DNA of 64,000 bases from Streptomyces liliifuscus (GTDB lineage Bacteria > Actinomycetota > Actinomycetes > Streptomycetales > Streptomycetaceae): assembly GCF_016598615.1 (NCBI RefSeq), contig NZ_CP066831.1, positions 8,928,001 to 8,992,000 of the forward strand. Reading direction: 5' to 3'. The notes beneath the pieces are model-generated. The model made no database searches and was not told the DNA's origin. It saw only the letters and a program-made list of their open reading frames with translations. Shown here in pieces: positions 17,522 through 25,758 of this stretch. Position 1 is the first letter of the stretch; the number at the start of each line of letters is the position of its first letter. The translations under genes and the position numbers were made by a program.

Positions 17522-17962
17522 ATGGAGGAGCTGGACCGCCACATCGTGCAGCTGCTCGTCGAAGACGGGCGGATGAGCTACACCGACCTGGGCAAGGCCA
17601 CGGGCCTGTCCACGTCGGCCGTGCACCAGCGGGTGCGCCGGCTTGAGCAGCGGGGCGTCATCCGCGGCTATGCCGCGGTCGTCGACCCGGAAGCCGTCGG
17701 GCTGCCGATCACCGCCTTCATCTCGGTGAAACCGTTCGACCCCAGCGCCCCCGACGACATCGCCGAACGGCTGGCCGACGTCCCCGAACTCGAGGCCTGC
17801 CACAGCGTCGCGGGCGATGAGAACTACATCCTCAAGGTCCGCGTCTCGACACCGCACGAGCTGGAGGAACTCCTCGCGCGCGTGCGCACGCTGGCGGGCG
17901 TCTCGACACGTACGACGGTGGTTCTCTCCACGCCGTACGAGGCCCGGCCACCGAAGATCTGA
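17522..17962 (+). CDS. Lrp/AsnC family transcriptional regulator
   Basis: A 146-aa feast/famine regulator: N-terminal winged helix-turn-helix (MEELDRHIVQLLVEDGRMSYTDLGKATGLSTSAVHQRVRRLEQRGVIRGY) and C-terminal RAM ligand domain (PITAFISVKPFDPS and LEACHSVAGDENYILKVRV). It probably senses an amino acid. The ATG at 17522 has no Shine-Dalgarno; TAGGTT at 17509-17514 ends 7 bases before it, so the message may be leaderless. The downstream amidohydrolase begins 76 bases later on the same strand and is a possible target. Confidence 0.9.
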   Translation: MEELDRHIVQLLVEDGRMSYTDLGKATGLSTSAVHQRVRRLEQRGVIRGYAAVVDPEAVGLPITAFISVKPFDPSAPDDIAERLADVPELEACHSVAGDENYILKVRVSTPHELEELLARVRTLAGVSTRTTVVLSTPYEARPPKI

Positions 17963-18038
17963 CGCCCGCGCGCGTGAGACCCCGAGTGTGGGACCCCCGT
18001 GCGCGGGGCGGGTGCGCCGAGGGGCGAGACTGTTCCCC

Positions 18039-19664
18039 ATGAGTGAGAGCACCGCCACCCCCCGAACGATGTTGCTGCGCGGCGGGGAGGTGCACAGTCC
18101 CGCCGACCCGTTCGCCACCGCGATGGTCGTGGAACGCGGGCAGGTCGCCTGGGTCGGCTCCGAGGGCGCGGCCGACGCGTTCGCGGACGGTGTCGACGAG
18201 GTGCTGGACCTCGAAGGGGCGCTCGTCACCCCGGCGTTCACCGACGCGCATGTGCACACCACGGCCACCGGACTCGCCCTCACCGGCCTCGACCTCTCCG
18301 ACGCCCGCACCCTCGGCGAGGCGATCACCCTCGTACGGGACTTCGCGGCCGCCCGCCCCGCCGACCGGGTACTCCTCGGGCACGGCTGGGACGCGTCCCG
18401 CTGGCCCGAGCGGCGGCCTCCCCGGCGGGACGAGCTGGACGAGGCCACCGGCGGACGCCCGCTCTACCTCAGCCGGATCGACGTCCACTCGGCCGTCGCC
18501 ACCACGGCACTGCTGGACATGGCGCCGGGCGTACGCCGGGCGGCCGGCTTCGAGGACGGCGAACCGCTGACCCGCGACGCCCATCACGCCGTACGCGCCA
18601 CCGCGTTCGCAGCCGTGACGCCGGAGCAGCGCACCGAGGCCCAGCGCGCCGCGCTGAAGCACGCGGCCTCGCTCGGCATCGGCTCCGTCCACGAGTGCGC
18701 GGGCCCGGAGATCTCCTCCGAGGACGACTTCACCGGGCTGCTGCGGCTCGCCGCGGAGGAGACCGGGCCCCGGGTCGTCGGCTACTGGGCCGAACAGGGG
18801 GAGGAGGGCGTGGCGAAGGCCCGGGCGCTGGGAGCGGTCGGCGCCGCGGGCGACCTCTTCGTGGACGGCGCCCTCGGCTCGCACACGGCCTGCCTCCACC
18901 AGCCGTACACCGACGCCGAGCACACCGGCACCGCCTACCTGGACGCCGCCGCCGTCGCCGCCCATGTGGTGGCATGCACCGAGGCGGGCCTCCAGGCGGG
19001 CTTCCACGCCATCGGGGACGCCGCGGTGACATCCGTGGTCGACGGAGTCCGCGCCGCCGCCGAGAAGGTCGGCCTGGCCCGCGTACGCGCCGCCAGGCAC
19101 CGGGTCGAGCACGCCGAGATGCTCACCCCGGAGACGATCGCCGCCTTCGCCGAACTCGGCCTCACCGCCTCGGTCCAGCCGGTCTTCGACGCGCTGTGGG
19201 GCGGCGAGGACGGTATGTACGTCGAACGCCTCGGCGCCGAGCGGGCGCGGGCGCTCAACCCGTTCGCGGCCCTGCTGCGGGCCGGGGTGCCGCTGGCCTT
19301 CGGCTCCGACAGCCCCGTCACACCGCTCGACCCGTGGGGCACCGTCCGCGCCGCGGCCTTCCACCGCACCCCGGAGCACCGGGTGTCCGTGCGCGCCGCG
19401 TTCACGGCGCATACGCGGGGCGGCTGGCGGGCGGTCGGACGCGACGACGCGGGCCTCCTGGTACCCGGCGCGCCCGCGGACTACGCCGTGTGGCGCACCG
19501 ACGAGCTCGTCGTCCAGGCCCCGGACGACCGGGTCGCCCGCTGGTCGACCGACCCGCGCTCCGGCACCCCCGGACTGCCCGACCTCACGCCCGGCGCGCG
19601 ACTGCCCGTCTGTCTGCGGACGGTCGTGGGCGGACGGACGGTATTCGTACGGCCGGACGAGTGA
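18039..19664 (+). CDS. YtcJ-like metal-dependent amidohydrolase
   Basis: A 541-aa amidohydrolase 3 family enzyme (composite beta domain plus TIM barrel), with metal ligands in TPAFTDAHVHTTATGLALTG (HxH), FHAIGDAAV, HRVEHAEMLTP and FGSDSPVTPLDPWGTVRAA. YtcJ-like enzymes hydrolyse amide or imide bonds of poorly defined substrates. The ATG at 18039 lies well inside a longer open frame and gives the expected MLLRGGEVHSP start of the beta domain. It follows the AsnC-type regulator. No signal peptide is present. Confidence 0.87.
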   Translation: MSESTATPRTMLLRGGEVHSPADPFATAMVVERGQVAWVGSEGAADAFADGVDEVLDLEGALVTPAFTDAHVHTTATGLALTGLDLSDARTLGEAITLVRDFAAARPADRVLLGHGWDASRWPERRPPRRDELDEATGGRPLYLSRIDVHSAVATTALLDMAPGVRRAAGFEDGEPLTRDAHHAVRATAFAAVTPEQRTEAQRAALKHAASLGIGSVHECAGPEISSEDDFTGLLRLAAEETGPRVVGYWAEQGEEGVAKARALGAVGAAGDLFVDGALGSHTACLHQPYTDAEHTGTAYLDAAAVAAHVVACTEAGLQAGFHAIGDAAVTSVVDGVRAAAEKVGLARVRAARHRVEHAEMLTPETIAAFAELGLTASVQPVFDALWGGEDGMYVERLGAERARALNPFAALLRAGVPLAFGSDSPVTPLDPWGTVRAAAFHRTPEHRVSVRAAFTAHTRGGWRAVGRDDAGLLVPGAPADYAVWRTDELVVQAPDDRVARWSTDPRSGTPGLPDLTPGARLPVCLRTVVGGRTVFVRPDE

Positions 19665-19773
19665 TGTCCCGGGGTGGCGCGGCGTCGATCATGGCCCGGC
19701 GCCCCGTCGCTCGACCTGCGTATCCTCCGCGCTGACCAGGCATTTGAGGGAAAACCAGCAGGTCAAACGACTG

Positions 19774-19804
19774 TTGACAGCGAGCGGCAGGTGGCCGGTA
19801 GGTT
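19774..19804 (+). promoter_or_regulatory. Strong vegetative-type promoter far upstream of ppm1
   Basis: TTGACA at 19774-19779 and TAGGTT at 19799-19804, 19 bases apart, match the HrdB consensus well. The next convincing start codon is about 385 bases downstream, so the transcript has a long leader or is a separate small RNA. Confidence 0.5.
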
Positions 19805-20188
19805 CGGCCGGGTCCACCACCGGACGTCCGACCGGTGAACTTCCGCGCAGTCGCCGCCGCGCAGTTGGGTCAGGGGTGGTGTGCCGCACCGGTACACCAC
19901 CACTGGGAGCCAGGCCCAGCGCCCGCGCCACGGGGCGAGGGAACGTTCCGGCTCGGATGGTGTGACCCGGGTGGGGCCCGGACGCTCAGTAGACAACGGC
20001 TTTCGGTCGACCCGCAGCCAGCGGGTCCCAGGTCGGCCCGAAGGGCGCCGGGCCCCGATCCGCAGTCCCACCTCCTTCTGGCCCCTTTCCGGCCCTCTTC
20101 CGGGAACTTTCACGTCGGTGCCTCACCGGCCTGAAGAGCGACGCTCGCTATGGTGGAGCCCCTCGCACGGAAGTCTTAAGGGGAAGCT
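19805..20188 (+). other. Long leader or small RNA region before ppm1
   Basis: This stretch lies between the promoter-like element and the ppm1 GTG. It contains a stable hairpin: GGTGGTGT at 19875-19882 pairs with ACACCACC at 19894-19901. Several short ORFs exist in different frames but none has a good ribosome-binding site and a protein-like composition. A second promoter closer to ppm1 may exist near 20130-20155. Confidence 0.3.
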
Positions 20189-20956
20189 GTGAACGACGGT
20201 GGTGGGCGACAGTTCGGTCCGCTCGGCACGACCTTGGTGATCATCCCGACCTTCAACGAGGCGGAGAACATCAAGGCGATCGTCGGCCGGGTGCGGGCCT
20301 CCGTGCCCGCGGCGCACGTTCTGATCGCCGACGACAACAGCCCCGACGGCACCGGCAAACTCGCCGACGAACTGACCGTCGAGGACGACCAGGTCCACGT
20401 GCTGCACCGCAAGGGCAAGGAAGGCCTCGGCGCCGCCTATCTCGCGGGCTTCCGCTGGGGCCTGGAGAACGGGTACGGCGTACTGGTCGAGATGGACGCC
20501 GACGGCTCGCACCAGCCCGAGGAACTGCCCCGGCTGCTCACCGCCCTCAAGGGGGCCGACCTCGTGCTCGGGTCCCGCTGGGTGCCGGGCGGGCGGGTGG
20601 TCAACTGGCCCAAGTCCCGTGAGTTCATCTCGCGCGGCGGCAGCCTGTACTCGCGCGTCATGCTCGACGTGCCGATCCGCGACGTCACCGGCGGCTACCG
20701 CGCCTTCCGCCGCGAGACCCTGGAGGGCCTCGGCCTCGGTGAGGTCTCCTCGCAGGGCTATTGCTTCCAGGTCGACCTGGCCCGCCGCGCCGTCAAGGCC
20801 GGCTATCACGTGGTCGAGGTGCCCATCACCTTCGTCGAACGCGAGCTGGGCGACTCCAAGATGAGCCGCGACATCCTGGTGGAGGCCCTGTGGAGGGTGA
20901 CCACGTGGGGGGTCGGGGAGCGGGCGGACCGGATTCGCGGGCGTCGGAAGTCCTGA
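20189..20956 (+). CDS. ppm1: Polyprenol-phosphate mannosyltransferase (GT2)
   Basis: A 255-aa GT2 enzyme that transfers mannose from GDP-mannose to polyprenyl phosphate, making the lipid donor for protein O-mannosylation and other extracytoplasmic mannosylations. Motifs: TLVIIPTFNEAENIKAIV, LIADDNSPDGTG, GVLVEMDADGSHQPEEL (the DxD metal site), LVLGSRWVPGG, DVTGGYRAFRRETLEGLGL and the C-terminal ITFVERELGDSKMSR. It lacks the membrane domain fused in some mycobacterial proteins. The GTG start has AGGGGA directly upstream. In S. coelicolor the equivalent gene is needed for phage phiC31 infection (established knowledge). Confidence 0.9.
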   Translation: MNDGGGRQFGPLGTTLVIIPTFNEAENIKAIVGRVRASVPAAHVLIADDNSPDGTGKLADELTVEDDQVHVLHRKGKEGLGAAYLAGFRWGLENGYGVLVEMDADGSHQPEELPRLLTALKGADLVLGSRWVPGGRVVNWPKSREFISRGGSLYSRVMLDVPIRDVTGGYRAFRRETLEGLGLGEVSSQGYCFQVDLARRAVKAGYHVVEVPITFVERELGDSKMSRDILVEALWRVTTWGVGERADRIRGRRKS

Positions 20957-21068
20957 GGCGGGTTCGGGGCGAGGGGTTAAGCGTGAGGGCTGAGGGCTGA
21001 GGGCCGACGGGTAAGGTCCGGGGCCCGGGTTTTGGCTCTGGGGCCTCGGGCCTGGGGCGCCGGTTCGG

Positions 21069-21086
21069 GGCCCCGCGATCGGGGCC
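21069..21086 (+). terminator. Hairpin after ppm1 in a G-rich spacer
   Basis: GGCCCCG at 21069-21075 pairs with CGGGGCC at 21080-21086 around CGAT. The 240-base spacer is G-rich on the plus strand and has a short tandem GAGGGCT repeat near 20985-21003. It ends close to the fxsA start, before which CACACT at 21186-21191 could serve as the -10 of a leaderless message. Confidence 0.4.
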
Positions 21087-21197
21087 GATGGCCGGTTCTT
21101 GTGTGGTCCCGCTGTCGGAGGCGGGCGGCTCCGCTTCACAGGTGGTGCTGACCACGCGTTTATCCCGTACTGAGCCGTGCCCAGGCACACTGGACGC

Positions 21198-21782
21198 ATG
21201 ACGACTGGCGCTTCGACTCCGCCCCACCCCGCACGGCCCCGGCGCTCCGGCCCGCTCAGGTATCTGCCGCTCGGCATCGCCGCATGGCTGGTGCTGGAGA
21301 TCTGGCTGCTGATCATGGTGGCGGGCGCCACGAGCGGCTTCACCGTCTTCCTGCTGCTGGTCGCCGGATTCGTCCTCGGCTCCGTGGTCATCAAGCGGGC
21401 CGGACGCCGTGCCTTTCGCGCACTGAGCGAGACGCTGCAGCAACAGCAGAGCGGGGCGTTGCCGCAGGGCGGTACGAATTCCGAGGGCAACGGGCTGATG
21501 ATGCTGGGCGGGCTGCTGCTGATGCTTCCCGGGCTCATCTCCGACGCGCTCGGGCTGCTTCTGTTGGTGCCGCCAGTGCAGAAGGGGTTGAGCCGGTATG
21601 CGGAGCGGACGTTTGAGCGCAAGATGCGGGAGGCCGGTGCTGGGACGCTCGGGGGTGCCTTCCAGCAGGTGCGTATCCATCGGCCCGACGGGAAGGTCGT
21701 TCCTGGCGAGGTCATCCGTGACGACGAGTCGCGGGACCGTCGTCAGGAGGACTCGGGCCCGAGGCCCCCGCTGAACGGCTGA
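21198..21782 (+). CDS. fxsA: FxsA family membrane protein
   Basis: A 194-aa membrane protein. FxsA in E. coli alleviates F-plasmid exclusion of phage T7; the role in actinomycetes is unknown. The conserved core is present: YLPLGIAAWLVLEIWLLIMVAG, GFTVFLLLVAGFVLGSVVIK, and GLMMLGGLLLMLPGLISDALGLLLLVPPVQ, with PG and D at the usual places. The cytoplasmic tail (about 135-194) is charged. The ATG at 21198 is chosen over an in-frame start 21 bases upstream because it fits the family; no Shine-Dalgarno is seen. Confidence 0.88.
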   Translation: MTTGASTPPHPARPRRSGPLRYLPLGIAAWLVLEIWLLIMVAGATSGFTVFLLLVAGFVLGSVVIKRAGRRAFRALSETLQQQQSGALPQGGTNSEGNGLMMLGGLLLMLPGLISDALGLLLLVPPVQKGLSRYAERTFERKMREAGAGTLGGAFQQVRIHRPDGKVVPGEVIRDDESRDRRQEDSGPRPPLNG

Positions 21783-21897
21783 GCCTAGGGCTTTTCTTCG
21801 CCCCCGCCGCCCCTACCCTCCCCCACTCTCGGCTTCGCTCGAGCGGGGGGACCCCCATCGTCCCTTTTCAGGGGCTCCGCCCCCGAACCCCCGCTCC

Positions 21898-22029
21898 TCA
21901 AACGCCGGACGGGCTGAAATGCCTTGGCGAGCTGAGATACCTGCGGGCCGGGATACCTAAGGGGCGCGGGGAACTGCGCGACCAGCCACAGCGCGCCCGC
22001 CCGCGTATTTCAGCCCGTCCGGCGCTTGA
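21898..22029. repeat. Inverted repeat pair between converging fxsA and rbpA
   Basis: A 23-base segment at 21898-21920 (core CGCCGGACGGGCTGAAAT) recurs inverted at 22007-22029 with one mismatch. Just upstream, GGGGCTCCGCCCCCGAACCC near 21871 is another very common Streptomyces intergenic element. A copy of the dispersed GGGGCGCGGGGAACTGCGCG repeat lies between the arms. The interval 21783-22065 holds no gene that I can support. Confidence 0.65.
21959..21990 (+). repeat. Dispersed intergenic repeat, copy A
   Basis: AAGGGGCGCGGGGAACTGCG followed by CGACCAGCCACA, copy one of six in the window. This copy lacks the complete left arm of the GCGCCCC/GGGGCGC hairpin found in other copies. Confidence 0.75.
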
Positions 22030-22065
22030 GGACAAGGCGCCCAAAAGTCACCCGAACGCACAAAA

Positions 22066-22101
22066 CCGCAGGCACCGTACCCGGAGGTACGGCACCCGCG
22101 G
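22066..22101 (-). terminator. rbpA terminator
   Basis: Bases 22066-22081 pair with 22086-22101 (16 bp, one mismatch, four-base loop). On the minus strand the stem is followed by TTTTG. It lies about 40 bases after the rbpA stop. A smaller hairpin (AACCCCCGGAGGGGTT) abuts the stop codon. Confidence 0.8.
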
Positions 22102-22141
22102 TTGGGTGCGTGCGTTGTATGCCGCCCAACCCCCGGAGGGG

Positions 22142-22516
22142 TTACGCGGACTTGCGGCTGTCCCGAGGGTGGACCGCGATGTTCATGGCTCCGGAGCGAA
22201 GTACAGCCAAGCGCTCTTCGAGGACCTCTTCGAGTTCCTCTCGCGTGCGCCGCTCCATCAGCATGTCCCAATGCGTGCGCGCGGGCTTGGCCTTCTTTTC
22301 CTCAGGGCCGTCGCCGTCCACCAGGAGTGCCTGGGCCCCGCAGACCTTGCACTCCCACTCCGGCGGGATCTCCGCCTCCACCGAGAAGGGCATCTCGAAT
22401 CGATGGCCCTTCTCGCATGCGTACTCCACGGCCTGGCGCGGGGCCAGGTCGATGCCGCGGTCCGTCTCGTAGCTGGTCACCACGAGGCGCGTGCCGCGAA
22501 GAGCTCGCTCACTCAT
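22142..22516 (-). CDS. rbpA: RNA polymerase-binding protein RbpA
   Basis: RbpA is an actinobacterial transcription factor that binds core polymerase and group I sigma factors and stabilises the open complex. The 124-aa protein has the disordered N-terminal tail (MSERALRGTRLVV), the core domain with zinc-site residues Cys34, His38, Cys56 and Cys59 (EYACEKGHRF and EWECKVCG), the basic linker KKAKPARTHWDMLMERR, and the sigma-interacting helix REELEEVLEERLAVLR. A textbook SigR promoter lies upstream, matching the known thiol-stress control of rbpA in S. coelicolor. Confidence 0.97.
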   Translation of the reverse strand: MSERALRGTRLVVTSYETDRGIDLAPRQAVEYACEKGHRFEMPFSVEAEIPPEWECKVCGAQALLVDGDGPEEKKAKPARTHWDMLMERRTREELEEVLEERLAVLRSGAMNIAVHPRDSRKSA

Positions 22517-22577
22517 GAATCGTGCCTCCCGGGCTTGTCGCCCACAGGACAGGTGTCGCTGTCGTCGTCATCCGGTC

Positions 22578-22604
22578 AACGTCCGGTCGGCGGTAAAGAT
22601 TCCC
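22578..22604 (-). promoter_or_regulatory. SigR-type promoter of rbpA
   Basis: On the minus strand GGGAAT (22604-22599) is followed after exactly 18 bases by GTT (22580-22578), the SigR consensus GGGAAT-N18-GTT. It lies about 60 bases before the rbpA start. This predicts induction by disulfide stress. Confidence 0.85.
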
Positions 22605-22771
22605 GTTCCGGGTCATGCGTCGCCGTCGTAGCCGCCCCTTGTTGTACCCACCTGCGCCCGGTTTGTCACATCTGAGGGCAGATGTCACCCAGCGTTTCGG
22701 CATCTTTGACGCGCAGTAACGGTACGCCTGGCAGGCCAAACGCGTACACTACCGGCCTTTGGCCTCCGGCG

Positions 22772-24121
22772 CTAAATCCTGTCCGGAACGGGGTTGCCCG
22801 CGTCGCGCACAGCCCGGCGTACCGGAACCCTCGCGAGCAGCACGAATCCCAGCACGAAGAAGGCCACGAGCGAGATGATCGCGTCCCGATAACTTCCGGT
22901 TAGCTGGTACGTCAGACCGAACAGAAGAGGGCCGAGCCAGCTCATACCGCGGTCGCTCATCTCGTACGCCGAGAAGTACTCGGCCTCCTTGCCCGGCGGC
23001 ACCAGATGCGAGAACAGGGACCGGGACAGCGCCTGGCTGCCGCCGAGGACGAGCCCGATGCCGGCGGCGAGGACGAAGAACCAGACGGGCGCGCCGGCGG
23101 GCAGGAAGTAACCCGCGGCCAGCGTCACCGTCCAGGCGATCAGCGAGCCGAGGATGGTCCGTTTGGCGCCGTACGTCCGGGCGAGTCGCCCCATCCCGAG
23201 CGCCCCTGCCACCGCGAGCAGCTGGACCAGCAGCACGGCGACGATCAGCGTCGACTGGTCGAGACCCAGTTCCTCGGATCCGTACACGGATGCCTGGGAG
23301 ATGACCGTCTGGATGCCGTCGTTGTAGACCAGATAGGCGAGCAGGAAGGCGAGCGTCAGTGGCTGGTGGCGCATGTCCCGCCACGTGGCCGCCAGCTGCC
23401 GCCAGCCGTGCGTGGACGTACCCGAGGAGGGCGTCGTGCGGCGGTCGCGCAGCCGTTTGAGCGGTACGAGCGTGAAGGCGCCCCACCAGATACCGGCCGA
23501 GGCCAGGCAGATGCGGACCGCCGTCGACTCCGAGACGCCGAAGGTGTCGTGGGCCGTGTAGAGGATCAGGTTCGCGACCAGGACCAGCGCGCCCGACGCG
23601 TAGCCGAAGGCCCAGCCTCTCGACGAGACGGCGTCGCGCTCCTCGGGCGGGGCGATCTGGGGGAGGTAGGAGTTGTAGAGCACCATCGAGACGGCCAGTG
23701 AGGCGTTGGCCACAATCAGCAGGAGGCCGCCCAGCAGATAGCGGTCGCCGTCCAGGAAGAACATGCCCGCGGTGGCCGCGGCTCCCAGATAGGCGGCGAC
23801 CGCGAGGAGCGGCTTCTTGCGGCCCGTGCGGTCGGCCGCCGCGCCCGCCAGCGGCATCACGAAGATCGACAGGATGACGGACGCCGACACGCAGTACGCG
23901 AAGAAGGAACCGGCGCGCAGGGGGATCCCCAGCGGGTGCACGAATCCGTCGGCGTCCGCGGCCGCCTTGGCGACCGAGGTCAGATAGGGGCCGAGGAAGA
24001 CGGTGAGGACGCTCGTCGAGTAGACGGAGCAGGCCCAGTCGTAGACGTACCAGCCGCGTTGTTCGCGCCGCCGTTCCGCGGCCTCGTCGGCCGCTTGTTC
24101 CCGCACGGTGTCGGTGCCCAC
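22772..24121 (-). CDS. UMF1-family MFS transporter
   Basis: A 449-aa major facilitator of the UMF1 (Atg22-like) group with about twelve membrane helices. Features: the opening GWYVYDWACSVYSTSVLTVFLGPYL, the inter-helix ADRTGRKKPLLAVAAYLG, and a large central cytoplasmic loop (RLRDRRTTPSSGTSTHGWRQLAATWRD). The cargo is unknown; amino acids are a guess from the Atg22 relationship. The GTG at 24121 is chosen for GAGGG about five bases upstream; the frame is open further. It is downstream of the glycerophosphodiesterase gene on the same strand. Confidence 0.85.
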   Translation of the reverse strand: MGTDTVREQAADEAAERRREQRGWYVYDWACSVYSTSVLTVFLGPYLTSVAKAAADADGFVHPLGIPLRAGSFFAYCVSASVILSIFVMPLAGAAADRTGRKKPLLAVAAYLGAAATAGMFFLDGDRYLLGGLLLIVANASLAVSMVLYNSYLPQIAPPEERDAVSSRGWAFGYASGALVLVANLILYTAHDTFGVSESTAVRICLASAGIWWGAFTLVPLKRLRDRRTTPSSGTSTHGWRQLAATWRDMRHQPLTLAFLLAYLVYNDGIQTVISQASVYGSEELGLDQSTLIVAVLLVQLLAVAGALGMGRLARTYGAKRTILGSLIAWTVTLAAGYFLPAGAPVWFFVLAAGIGLVLGGSQALSRSLFSHLVPPGKEAEYFSAYEMSDRGMSWLGPLLFGLTYQLTGSYRDAIISLVAFFVLGFVLLARVPVRRAVRDAGNPVPDRI

Positions 24122-24183
24122 CCGTGCCCTCGCTTCCCCGTCGCAGTCCCCGTACGCGGACGCCGCGCGGGGCGCCGGGGCCG

Positions 24184-24951
24184 TCAGACCCAGGTGCCGC
24201 GGTCCTCCAGGACCCCGCGCAGCGTCTCGATGTGATCGGTCATGATGCCATCGACTCCCAGGTCCAGGAGCCGGTGCATCCGTGCGGGGTCGTTGACCGT
24301 CCAGACGTGGACCTGCAGCCCGCGCGCGTGGGCCGCGCGCACGAACCGGTGATCGACCACGGGGATGCCCGACTGGGACTCCGGCACCTGGGCGCAGACC
24401 GCCGAGCGGCGCAGCGGGGCCGGGATCCCCCACGACCGCAGACGCAGTCCGAGGACGCCCCGGGTGCCGTACGAGGTGGCCAGGCGCGGACCTGCCAGGC
24501 GCTGCGCGCGGGCGACCCGCGCCTCGGAGAAGGAACCGACGCAGACGCGGTCCCAGGAGCCGGTGCGGCGGATCAGGTCGAGCAGGGGGTGCAGGGCGGG
24601 CTCCGCCTTGATGTCGACGTTCCAGCGGACGTCCGGGAACGTCTCCAGCAGCTCCTCGAAGAGGGGGACCGGTTCCGATCCCGCCACGCGCGCGTGGCTC
24701 ACGTCGTCCCAGGGGAGGTCCGCTATCCGGCCCGCCCCGTCGGTCACCCGGTCCAGCGTCGCGTCGTGGAAGGCGACGAGTTTTCCGTCCGCCGTGGCGT
24801 GTACATCGGTCTCGATGTATCGGTAGCCGGCCTCGACCGCGCGCCGGAACTGTGCCGCGGTGTTCTCCAGGCCGTCAGCGTCCCCGCCCCGGTGGGCGAA
24901 GGCGATCGGGCCGGGATGGTCGAGGTAGGGGTGGCGTATACGGGTGCTCAC
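24184..24951 (-). CDS. glpQ: Glycerophosphodiester phosphodiesterase
   Basis: A 255-aa GDPD-family TIM-barrel enzyme that splits glycerophosphodiesters to glycerol 3-phosphate and an alcohol. Motifs: PIAFAHRGGDADGLENT (HRG with Glu), YIETDVHATADGKLVAFHDATLDRVTDG (ETD and HD) and GLQVHVWTVNDPARMHRLLDLGVDGIMTD at the end. No signal peptide is present, so it acts in the cytoplasm. Its GTG overlaps the stop of the YczE-like gene by four bases (GTGA), giving translational coupling. The symbol follows the family name only. Confidence 0.9.
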   Translation of the reverse strand: MSTRIRHPYLDHPGPIAFAHRGGDADGLENTAAQFRRAVEAGYRYIETDVHATADGKLVAFHDATLDRVTDGAGRIADLPWDDVSHARVAGSEPVPLFEELLETFPDVRWNVDIKAEPALHPLLDLIRRTGSWDRVCVGSFSEARVARAQRLAGPRLATSYGTRGVLGLRLRSWGIPAPLRRSAVCAQVPESQSGIPVVDHRFVRAAHARGLQVHVWTVNDPARMHRLLDLGVDGIMTDHIETLRGVLEDRGTWV

Positions 24952-25658
24952 CCGCGCAGTATCGCCTGCTCCGGTGGCCCGGCGGCAACGACCGTGCTGC
25001 CGCCCGATGATGCCGAGGGGACGGCGAACACGCGCAGGAAGAGCTGGGCCAGCGGGCCGATGGCCACCGCGTACAGGACCGTGCCCACGCCGACCGTGCC
25101 GCCGAGGACGAAGCCCGTGGCCACCACGGCCACCTCGATGGCCGTACGCACCAGACGGATCGAGCGGCCGGTGCGCCGGTGGAGGCCCGTCATCAGGCCG
25201 TCGCGCGGGCCCGGACCGAAACGGGCCGCTATGTAGAGGCCGGTCGCCACACCGTTGAGGAGGATGCCCGCCACCAGCAGGGGGATGCGGATTCCGAGCG
25301 CGTGCGCGTCCGGGACCAGGGCGAGCGTGCCGTCCATGGCGATCCCGACCACGAAGACGTTGGAGACCGTGCCGAGGCCCGGGCGCTGGCGCATCGGGAT
25401 CCACAGGAGCAGCACCACGGCGCCCACGATGATCGACACGACGCCGATCGTCAGTCCGGTCATCTCGGCGAGGCCCTGGTCCAGGACGCTCCAGGGCGCC
25501 AGGCCCAGGCCCGCCTCCACGAGGAGGGCCACGCTCGCGCCGTACAGCGCCAGACCCGCGTACAGCTGGAGCAGTCGGCGGGTGAGGTGCCTCGATCGCG
25601 GGCTCGATGGCGGACCCGACAGCCGATCCGACGGCCGATCCGACGGCGGAGTGGACAA
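24948..25658 (-). CDS. YczE-like integral membrane protein
   Basis: A 236-aa membrane protein of the YczE/YyaS/YitT type with about five helices (LYAGLALYGASVALLVEAGLGLAPWSVLDQGL, GVVSIIVGAVVLLLWIPM, GIRIPLLVAGILLNGVATGLYIAARFGPGPRDGL). YczE proteins often sit beside MocR regulators, as in B. subtilis yczR-yczE, and as here, where the MocR gene is divergent. The start is a TTG at 25658 preceded by AGGGG six to seven bases upstream; the frame extends further but into the promoter. The N-terminal codons include a short direct repeat (GTCGGATCGGC). Confidence 0.82.
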   Translation of the reverse strand: MSTPPSDRPSDRLSGPPSSPRSRHLTRRLLQLYAGLALYGASVALLVEAGLGLAPWSVLDQGLAEMTGLTIGVVSIIVGAVVLLLWIPMRQRPGLGTVSNVFVVGIAMDGTLALVPDAHALGIRIPLLVAGILLNGVATGLYIAARFGPGPRDGLMTGLHRRTGRSIRLVRTAIEVAVVATGFVLGGTVGVGTVLYAVAIGPLAQLFLRVFAVPSASSGGSTVVAAGPPEQAILRG

Positions 25659-25680
25659 GATGTGCCCCCTGGTGGTGATA

Positions 25681-25710
25681 GTGGCCTGGCCCGTGACACT
25701 CTGTGGCTTG
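25681..25710. promoter_or_regulatory. Candidate MocR operator direct repeats
   Basis: GTGGCCTG at 25681-25688 and GTGGCTTG at 25703-25710 start 22 bases apart, two helical turns, in the 100-base region between yczE-like and mocR-like starts. MocR proteins usually bind direct repeats in such divergent regions. The spacing supports this; the motif itself is unverified. Confidence 0.4.
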
Positions 25711-25758
25711 AGAAGAAACCTCTTCCATGGCCAATTCGGGGAAGGTGGACTGGAAATC

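Noticed and set aside
19835..20134. 99-codon plus-strand ORF before ppm1
   Set aside because: No ribosome-binding site, Pro/Arg-rich composition and no motif; region better explained as leader or noncoding.
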